A stretch of DNA of 64,000 bases from an uncultured Eubacteriales bacterium (lineage in GTDB: Bacteria; Bacillota; Clostridia; Tissierellales; Peptoniphilaceae): NCBI GenBank assembly GCA_900540185.1, contig UQFH01000009.1:11549-75548 (forward strand). Reading direction: 5' to 3'. The translations under genes and the position numbers were made by a program. Positions 8,626 to 15,700 of the stretch are shown in pieces. Position 1 is the stretch's first letter. Each line of letters starts with the position of its first letter. Under the pieces are notes generated by a model. The model made no database searches and was not told where the DNA came from. It was given only the letters and a program-made list of their open reading frames with translations.

Positions 8626-9561
8626 ATGCTAATTGACGAACTAAAGAAAAAGCTCGAAGGCAAAAATGCTTCAATCATTTTGCCTGAAGGCGAAGACGAA
8701 AGAGTCAGAGAAGCTGCAAAAATTCTTAAAAAAGAAGGCATCATCGAGCCGATTGTTTTGACGGACGGAGAAGAAATCGAAGGCGTCACAACAATCAATG
8801 TTAACGACTATGACATCACTGAAATGGTCGATGCTTTTGTAGAAAGAAGAAAAGGAAAGATCGATGCGGAAGGCGCAAAGAAATTGGTTTTGGAAGATAA
8901 AAACTATTTCGGCACAATGCTCGTTTATATGAAAAAGGCAAGCGGACTTGTTTCCGGAGCATGCCACAGCACAGCAAACACTGTCAGACCTGCTCTTCAA
9001 ATTATCAAAATGAAAAAACCGTATAAAAAGACAAGCGGCGTTTTCGTTATGATGAAGGGAACAGAAAGATATATTTTCACGGACTGCGCAATAAATATCG
9101 CTCCGACATCTGAAGATATCGCTGAAAATGCTATTATTTCATACGACACTGCAAAATCTTTCGGAATCGACGAACCGAAAATTGCTCTTCTTTCATTCTC
9201 AACAAAGGGCAGTGCTTCATCCGAAGAAGTCGACAAGGTTGCAAACGCTTTGAAACTTATCAAAGAACAAGCACCTGAACTTGTGGTCGACGGCGAACTT
9301 CAATTTGACGCAGCATTTGTTCCGAAAGTCGGCGAAACAAAGGCAAAGGGTTCACCTGTTGCAGGACACGCAAATGTATTTGTTTTCCCGAGCCTCGAAG
9401 CCGGAAACATCGGATACAAAATTGCTCAAAGAATGGGCGGATTCGAAGCAATCGGACCTATTCTTCAAGGACTCAATTCTCCGGTAAACGACCTTTCAAG
9501 AGGTTGCTCAACCGAAGATGTGGTTGCACTTTCGTATTTAACAGCTGCACAATCACTATAA
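8626..9561 (+). CDS. pta: Phosphate acetyltransferase
   Basis: 311 residues, the compact single-domain Pta. It interconverts acetyl-CoA and acetyl phosphate, feeding ATP formation by acetate kinase (not in this window). Family blocks: ILPEGEDERVREAA at the N-terminus, SGLVSGACHSTANTVRPALQ near 110, and the C-terminal PVAGHANVFVFPSLEAGN with GPILQGLNSPVNDLSRGC. GGAAGG precedes the ATG. Co-transcribed with the glsB-like gene and ends at a good terminator. It supports a fermentative, acetate-producing metabolism. Confidence 0.95.
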   Translation: MLIDELKKKLEGKNASIILPEGEDERVREAAKILKKEGIIEPIVLTDGEEIEGVTTINVNDYDITEMVDAFVERRKGKIDAEGAKKLVLEDKNYFGTMLVYMKKASGLVSGACHSTANTVRPALQIIKMKKPYKKTSGVFVMMKGTERYIFTDCAINIAPTSEDIAENAIISYDTAKSFGIDEPKIALLSFSTKGSASSEEVDKVANALKLIKEQAPELVVDGELQFDAAFVPKVGETKAKGSPVAGHANVFVFPSLEAGNIGYKIAQRMGGFEAIGPILQGLNSPVNDLSRGCSTEDVVALSYLTAAQSL

Positions 9562-9567
9562 AATTAA

Positions 9568-9591
9568 GCGGAGAGAAATCTCCGTTTTTTT
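9568..9591 (+). terminator. Rho-independent terminator after pta
   Basis: CGGAGA / TCTCCG stem with loop GAAA and seven T. Confidence 0.9.
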
Positions 9592-9641
9592 GTTGCAATA
9601 ATTGTGTCGTAAAATGGGTATATTAAAGGCGGAGGCAAGTT

Positions 9642-10196
9642 ATGAGAGGAAATTTTAATGTTATTTACAATGGAATGGAATATTATGGAGGTCATCAAGA
9701 ATGGCTCAAGAGTTTCGGCGTCAATGAGTTTTTCAGAAATCGCGCATGCGGTCTTGCCGCAATTTCAAATGTTGTTTATTACTACAGCGACGCTGAATAT
9801 TGCGAGATTTTAAAGCTCGCATACGATATTATAAAGCCCTCTCCCGCCGGCATATACAGCGCAAAGAGACTCGAAAATGCACTCAATGAAATTGCACTTT
9901 TATATGAACTTCCGCTTTCCACGGAAATTTTCAACCCCTATACATATGAGGGATTCAGATGGTATGTAAATAATGTGATTAGAAGCGGCGGTTTTATTAT
10001 AATGCTTAACTACAACAACCGAAACAAGGAGCTTTCGTATCATTGGGTCACAATAACCGGCGCAAAAGGCGACGTCATCACGACCTCAAACTGGGGCTCG
10101 AAGCTCAAATACAATCTGCGCGAGATTTGGAAGATGAAGGGGCTAATGCTTAAGCTCATCAAGGTAAATCTCGACGACAAAAATCAAGTAAAATAA
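9642..10196 (+). CDS. C39-like papain-fold cysteine protein
   Basis: 184 residues. RACGLAAISNVVYYY near residue 36 has the form of the C39-type nucleophile motif, and YHWVTITGAKGD (about 142) followed by TSNWG supplies the matching His and Asn/Asp positions. Together these suggest a papain-like peptidase or transglutaminase-like hydrolase. No signal peptide is seen, so a cytosolic role or unconventional export is likely. The start follows GGCGGAGG. Substrate unknown; the family call rests on motif spacing only. Confidence 0.6.
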   Translation: MRGNFNVIYNGMEYYGGHQEWLKSFGVNEFFRNRACGLAAISNVVYYYSDAEYCEILKLAYDIIKPSPAGIYSAKRLENALNEIALLYELPLSTEIFNPYTYEGFRWYVNNVIRSGGFIIMLNYNNRNKELSYHWVTITGAKGDVITTSNWGSKLKYNLREIWKMKGLMLKLIKVNLDDKNQVK

Positions 10197-10219
10197 AAAA
10201 GGCAAGCCTTTAGCTTACC
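10195..10219 (-). terminator. Terminator overlapping the DUF898 stop codon
   Basis: On the minus strand GGTAAGC (10219-10213) pairs with GCTTGCC (10207-10201), then TTTTTT. The stop codon TAA of the DUF898-like gene lies in the loop. Confidence 0.7.
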
Positions 10220-10509
10220 ATTGTTGTGTGTCTTATTTTCCATTGACGGAGTTTTATAAATACCCAAAATCCGTAGATGCCGAATGTGATTAATGTGAAG
10301 AACCACCATTTAATCCAATTTCCGAAAAGCCCGGTTGCGGTACCGTTGAATTCGAGTTTGTGTCCGTCGATATACGTGTTGTTGATTTGCCACTTGTATA
10401 CAAGACAAAGCGACCACGGATACATTATCCCGAAAGTTACAATTGTCAAAAGCGAGCCGACAATAATTCTTAAAACATAGTCCAAAAGACCACCTTTAAA
10501 ATCTGACAT
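10210..10509 (-). CDS. DUF898-like small membrane protein
   Basis: 99 residues. Two repeats of the DUF898 (YjgN) pattern are seen: FKGGLLDYVLRIIVGSLLTIVTFGIMYPW and FNGTATGLFGNWIKWWFFTLITFGIYGFW (shown here as descriptive halves: F-G, a hydrophobic helix, T-F-G-I-Y, P/F-W). Two membrane helices. The ATG follows AGGGGG. Function unknown in the family. Divergent from the sirtuin gene. Confidence 0.75.
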   Translation of the reverse strand: MSDFKGGLLDYVLRIIVGSLLTIVTFGIMYPWSLCLVYKWQINNTYIDGHKLEFNGTATGLFGNWIKWWFFTLITFGIYGFWVFIKLRQWKIRHTTMVS

Positions 10510-10571
10510 AATAAATCCCCCTTTGTAATTACATTATAGCATATTTTTTACAAATATAGAAAGGAGATATC

Positions 10572-11306
10572 ATGAATAAAATTGATGAATTAAAAAAGAT
10601 TATAGATGAGTCCAAAAACATAGTTTTCTTCGGAGGAGCCGGCGTTTCGACAGAGTCGGGCATTCCGGACTTCAGAAGCAGCAACGGAGTTTTTTCGAAA
10701 ATATTAAACTCAAATCTTGCGCCCGAACAAGTCGTGAGCCACACATACTACAAAAAAATTCCAAAAGAGTTTTTTGAATTCTACTTCAACAATATGGTCT
10801 TTCCGGATGCAAAGCCGAACGCTGCGCACACTGCGCTTGCAAAGCTCGAAGACGAAGGAAAAGTTAAAGCCGTCGTCACTCAAAACATAGACGGACTGCA
10901 CCAAATTGCGGGAAGTAAAACCGTTTATGAACTTCACGGCTCCGTTCACAGAAATTACTGTGAAAAGTGCCACAAGTTTTACAGTCTCGAAGACGCGCTC
11001 AAAAAATACTACGAAGGCGGCATTCCGTTTTGCGACTGCGGCGGTGTCATAAAACCTGACGTCGTGCTTTATGAAGAAGCGCTTCCAAACGACATGATGT
11101 TCGGCGCAATCGACTCCATAAGTAAGGCGGACACTCTTATAATCGGCGGCACAAGCCTCGTTGTCTACCCTGCCGCAAGTTTTATAAACTACTTCAGAGG
11201 TAAACACCTTGTGGTGATAAATATGACGCCGACAATCGCCGACCGCGACGCCGATCTTGTCATAGACGAAAAAATCGGTGAAGTGTTTAAAAAAGTTATG
11301 GAATAA
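10572..11306 (+). CDS. Sir2-family NAD-dependent protein deacylase
   Basis: 244 residues. Removes acyl groups from lysines using NAD. Rossmann motif FFGGAGVSTESGIPDFRS (about 20-37), TQNIDGLHQIAG and the catalytic His in ELHGSVHR. Four zinc Cys: C-x-x-C in YCEKC, then CDC with C-G. C-terminal GGTSLVVYPA binds NAD. This is a full-length bacterial sirtuin. Strong AAGGAG site. It converges on the small membrane-protein gene, with only 3 bases between the stops. Given Pta next door, non-enzymatic acetylation by acetyl phosphate is a plausible reason to keep a deacetylase, but that is inference. Confidence 0.95.
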   Translation: MNKIDELKKIIDESKNIVFFGGAGVSTESGIPDFRSSNGVFSKILNSNLAPEQVVSHTYYKKIPKEFFEFYFNNMVFPDAKPNAAHTALAKLEDEGKVKAVVTQNIDGLHQIAGSKTVYELHGSVHRNYCEKCHKFYSLEDALKKYYEGGIPFCDCGGVIKPDVVLYEEALPNDMMFGAIDSISKADTLIIGGTSLVVYPAASFINYFRGKHLVVINMTPTIADRDADLVIDEKIGEVFKKVME

Positions 11307-11309
11307 AAT

Positions 11310-11810
11310 TTATTCGTAAATTTTTATAATGCTTTCAATTATTTCGCGGGATTTTTCGTCCTCGATTTTTAAATAATCTCTAAACTTTTCAGGAACATCT
11401 TGTTCCTGAATTTTTTTCATGAAAATCTTATCTTTAACCTCGTAAAATTCATATATATGATTTGAAATTCCTATGTCAAAAATATAATACTTGGAATCGT
11501 CTAAATAAAAGTTCCCTTGCGGCTCTTTTAAGCTTAAAAGCCCGAAAAATCCCAAATATGGCACCGAAAGAACAAGTAGAATTGCGACAATTGCAAAAAT
11601 AATTTTTAAATACATTCGCTTGAATTCGTTAATCATATAGCCTATTATGATTGCATCTAAAATCGGAAGGAGCGCAAAAATAAAAACCGTAATTACATTA
11701 TTTATAATTGGAATAAAATCTATTTTTAAAATAGTAATATATAGAATGACTTTTACAATAAAGCTTGCCATTAGTATGGTTATTAATTTTTTCATTGAAA
11801 TCTTATTCAT
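11310..11810 (-). CDS. Membrane protein, unknown function
   Basis: 166 residues from the ATG at 11810, which follows GAGGTGC; an earlier in-frame ATG at 11822 overlaps that site. Three to four hydrophobic helices (LITILMASFIVKVILYITI; NVITVFIFALLPILDAIIIGY; IIFAIVAILLVLSVPYLGFF) precede a 70-residue charged C-terminal tail, probably outside. AT-rich codon use. No recognisable family. Confidence 0.6.
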   Translation of the reverse strand: MNKISMKKLITILMASFIVKVILYITILKIDFIPIINNVITVFIFALLPILDAIIIGYMINEFKRMYLKIIFAIVAILLVLSVPYLGFFGLLSLKEPQGNFYLDDSKYYIFDIGISNHIYEFYEVKDKIFMKKIQEQDVPEKFRDYLKIEDEKSREIIESIIKIYE

Positions 11811-11869
11811 ACTGCACCTCATATAGATTATATCATATTTTATAATGTAATAATATATCGTGCTAATAT

Positions 11870-11901
11870 ATATTGAAAAGTTTTCAATATTGTGTTATAA
11901 T
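11870..11901 (+). promoter_or_regulatory. Promoter with 21-bp perfect palindrome over -35
   Basis: TTGAAA (11873-11878), 17-bp spacer, TATAAT (11896-11901). The palindrome ATATTGAAAA-G-TTTTCAATAT (11870-11890) covers the -35 box and half the spacer, the usual place for a repressor operator. The regulator is unknown. Confidence 0.7.
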
Positions 11902-11925
11902 TAATTTATATGAAAGGAGAATACT

Positions 11926-12624
11926 ATGATTTGTAAAAAATGCGGACAAGAACTCCCGAACGGTGCAAAATTCTGCACGAACTGCGGAGAAAAAATCGAA
12001 GAGACAAGCGAATTTAAAGTTTGCCCGAAATGCGGCGCAAAATGCAAAAAAGATGCAAAATTCTGCACAACTTGCGGATATGCTTTTGGCGACAATGTAA
12101 ACGTTGGTAGCGGCGACGGTAAAATCGGAGCGGCTATAAAGAAACCGTCAAAACAAAAAATCATCCAATATGTAGCTCTCGGAGTTTTAGGACTGCTCCT
12201 AATATTTGTATTGTTCAAAATGGGCTCCTGCATTTTCGGCGGTGGAAAACTCACCGAATCAAAAGCGGAAGAAATAGTCGACGACTTTGTAGATGCACTT
12301 TTTGATTTTGATATAAAGAAAATGGCAAAATACACAGTTTATGATTCGGATTCTCTCGAGCGAATAATCAGCGACGGGGATATGAGATCTCTAAACGCTC
12401 TAAAAAATTTGAAGGACACAATGGTTGACATAGACGTTGACGTTGACATCGTCCCGGGAACACTCCAATTCTCCGACGACAAAAAAGAAGCCTGGGCGGA
12501 CTTTGAAATGAAAATGGAATACAAAATGATGGGCGAAGAATACAAGGACTCCGACGTCTCAACCGTTCGATTTATAAAAAAGAATAACAAATGGCTAATC
12601 TCGCTCTTTGAAAATATGTTTTAA
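11926..12624 (+). CDS. Zinc-ribbon membrane-anchored protein
   Basis: 232 residues. Two treble-Cys zinc ribbons at the N-terminus (MICKKCGQE...FCTNCGE and VCPKCGAKC...FCTTCGYA), a basic linker, one membrane helix (about 83-102, ALGVLGLLLIFVLFKMG), then an outer domain of about 125 residues resembling NTF2-like/DUF4878 folds: a helix ESKAEEIVDDFVDALFDFD and paired strands. The family is widespread in Firmicutes, function unproven. AAAGGAG precedes the ATG. It is controlled by the palindromic promoter just upstream. Confidence 0.85.
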   Translation: MICKKCGQELPNGAKFCTNCGEKIEETSEFKVCPKCGAKCKKDAKFCTTCGYAFGDNVNVGSGDGKIGAAIKKPSKQKIIQYVALGVLGLLLIFVLFKMGSCIFGGGKLTESKAEEIVDDFVDALFDFDIKKMAKYTVYDSDSLERIISDGDMRSLNALKNLKDTMVDIDVDVDIVPGTLQFSDDKKEAWADFEMKMEYKMMGEEYKDSDVSTVRFIKKNNKWLISLFENMF

Positions 12625-12630
12625 AATTTA

Positions 12631-12663
12631 CCGCAGTATGCGATTGCATATTGCGGTTTTTTT
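12631..12663 (+). terminator. Rho-independent terminator
   Basis: ACCGCAGTATGC / GCATATTGCGGT hairpin followed by seven T, after the zinc-ribbon gene. Confidence 0.85.
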
Positions 12664-12679
12664 GTAAGATAAAACAAAA

Positions 12680-12708
12680 AGACTTATGGATTTATCCATA
12701 AGCCTTTT
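12680..12708 (-). terminator. Terminator of the subtilisin-like protease gene
   Basis: On the minus strand GGCTTATGGA - TAAA - TCCATAAGTC then TTTTTG. Lies 17 bases beyond the stop of the 1975-residue protease. Confidence 0.85.
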
Positions 12709-12725
12709 AAATTACCATAAATTAT

Positions 12726-15700
12726 TTATTTTGTAATTATAAATTTTGCCGTTTTTGTTTCAGGATACCAGACAATATCTTTTCCTTCAACTAATCCTAA
12801 AGCTTTACCGATATTTGAAAGAGATAAAAATATTCTATCTTTAACAACAACCGGTTCCGCATCCGACATGAATTTCTTGCCATTTACTGTAAATTCTTTT
12901 CCAAACATCGGAATTTTAATGATGTTTTCACCCTTTGTCAAAATGGCAGTTTGAGTTTTTTGATCCCATAAAACTTCATATCCGAGAGCAACTCCGACAA
13001 ATCTTATAGGCACCATAATTCTATCGTTCTTTATAAATGGTTCAACGTCCATTTCAAGTCTTTCATTGTTCATCACAAACTTCTGGTTGTCGATTGTAAA
13101 AGATATTTCGTTCTTTTCTTCAGCAGAATTTTTCTTTTTATCTTTTTCCGCGTTTTTAACAACATCTGTTTGTTTTTTATTTCTATAACGAGGAACTCTT
13201 GGACCCGGTTCCGGTCTGTATTCCGGAATAGGGTCCGGACTTGGATTTGGATTTGGATTTGGGTTAGGTATTTCCTTGTTAACAATAGAATTTATACCGT
13301 CCAAAACTTCTTTTATTTCCGATTCGCTAAATCTAACATTTAAAAGATTTTGTCCTGCTGAAATAAGCTTTTCATATCTATTCTTGTCTTCATTGGACAA
13401 CTTTCTATACTTGTCACTATTTTTAAAATTGTTATAGTCTGCAATATACTTTTTAAGCTCATTTACAAGCTCCGTATTGTATTCTCCGGATAAAAGTTCT
13501 ATTGCAAGTTCCAAATTATCTGTTGCTTTTTTCACATCATTCGGTGTGTAATCGGACTCAAGAACTTTCTTTGCGTTGTCAAGTGCAACTGTAAAATTGT
13601 TTCTATAAATTTCTTCACTGTTTGTAAATCTTTTTGTAGTCTTTATTTTTTCAGCTTCTTCAATCAACTCCAACAATTTTGAAACGTCAATACTTTTCTT
13701 ATTTTTTCTTATTACAATTGGAACTACAATGTCAGGATTTTCTCTATCAATACTAATACTGATAGATTTAACCTTTTCGCCTTTATATAAAATTTCATTG
13801 TCTGCGTCTGTCTCAAATCCGATTACATAGCTACCGAATGGCAAATCTTGCAATTCTGTATTATCTTCGATTGGAACATTGTCTAAAGTATATTCTACTT
13901 TTTCTTTTTCCATGCCTTCAAACTCTGTTGTTATTTCAATATTCCCGTTTAATACATCACTCACTTTCAGATCTACAGCTAAAGTATTTTCATCTACTAC
14001 AAATTTGTTTGAAATAAGCTTATCTGAATATGATTTCGGTGAAACAATTTCCACCTCATATTGTCCGATTGGAAGTTTTATGTTGGATGTGTTGTACAAA
14101 ACCCCATTTATTCTATAGCTTATAGACTTAATTTCTCCCTTTGAATCGTTAAATTTAACTTGAACTTCTTTTATAGGAGCGTCATCTTTAAGCCTTATAT
14201 CAATACTTATAGGGTTTCCCCCCGGTCCGAATACCCAAATATTTTCGATATCAGAATATTCGTATAAATCCAATTTATCTTTTATACTTACTTTGTATTG
14301 ACCTTCTTCAAGAAGAATACTCTTTGTAGAATCGTCATCAAATTTATAAATATGCTCAAATTTTACATTGTCGCCCGTTTCATTATTTTTTTCAAATTCC
14401 AACACTAAATTATCTTTAATATATCCGTCCGGCATATTAACATTAATATCTCTTGAATATCTTGTAATATGTCCTTCTTCGCCTTTTTTAAACCATGTGA
14501 AAGCTATCTCTTTCTTTCCCTCTTCATAAAATTCTACAACTTTTTCATTGAGATTATAAAAAGGATCCGGTTCCAACGCTTCTGCGCCTTCAACTATTTC
14601 ATTATCTTCTTCAGTTTGAATAGCCTCAACGATATAAAATCCCGGTTTTAACTTCATTCCCGGAGTGTATTCTTGTTCAAATGCACCTTCTTTAACATTA
14701 TATCTTTCGTTGAAATTATAGACCATATATTTGGCATTAATACCTTTTTGCTCCGCATCGTCATTTATAACAAGTTCAAATCTTTTTCCATCATCTTTTA
14801 CAAATTTAAACACAGGTTTTGCCACCGGATTTTTTTCGTCAACAATAACTGTGGTCATTCCCGGAATTACATAATATCCTTCAGGTACAATTTTAGGAGC
14901 AACTTCAATTTTTCCCATACCGATTTCCCTAACATCGCTGACAAGTCCCGTCAATAAATTTAATCCGACATAATCCACCTTGCCTTCATAACCTTCGGTA
15001 ACAGGTTCCAACGAGTATTTGGTTTCTTTGAAATACAAATCGATATACGAATTCGAACTCGGACTGTCAATCAAAATATTGTCTTGTGAGAAATAGCAGT
15101 TGTATTTGGACTCAATTGCTTTATTTGTAAATTCAACTCTTAGCTTATATTCTCCATACGGAGCTTTCAAATAAAACTGTGGCGTGTTCGGAACTTCCGG
15201 TTTGAGTTCATATTTTTCTCCGGCTTTATTTTCTGCAATGACTTTAAAATCATTGTATGAAATAAGTCCCGAGCCATTTAAAAGAACCAATCGTTTTCCG
15301 ATATTTTGTTTTTCATAAACAAGTTCAACTTTGTTTTCTAAACCTTCGCCTACGGTAAATTCAATCCTCCTATATTCAAGTTCCGGTTTTGAATTTACAA
15401 ATTTATATTCCATAGGCGCTTCAATATTCATCAAATAATATGTTCCCGCTTTTAATTTTGTCGGGTTTGGCATAACTTGCTTTATATCATTCTGGACTTC
15501 ATACTTCAAAGGAACTTGTTCGCCGTCTTTTGTCAATGCTATAATTTTTACATCAAAAAGTTTTTCATCCGTCAATAAATTGTCCAAACTCTCTGAGAAT
15601 TCGTTTTTCGCCTTATCTATTACAGTTATTGTCGCATTTTCGGGAATTTCATTTTTATTTATTGTGTAAATACCATCTATGTCATTTATCTTTTCAAAAA

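Noticed and set aside
12226..12240. Possible toxin-antitoxin pair formed by small genes near 10-12 kb
   Set aside because: The small genes are on different strands, encode membrane proteins, and show no toxin or antitoxin motifs.
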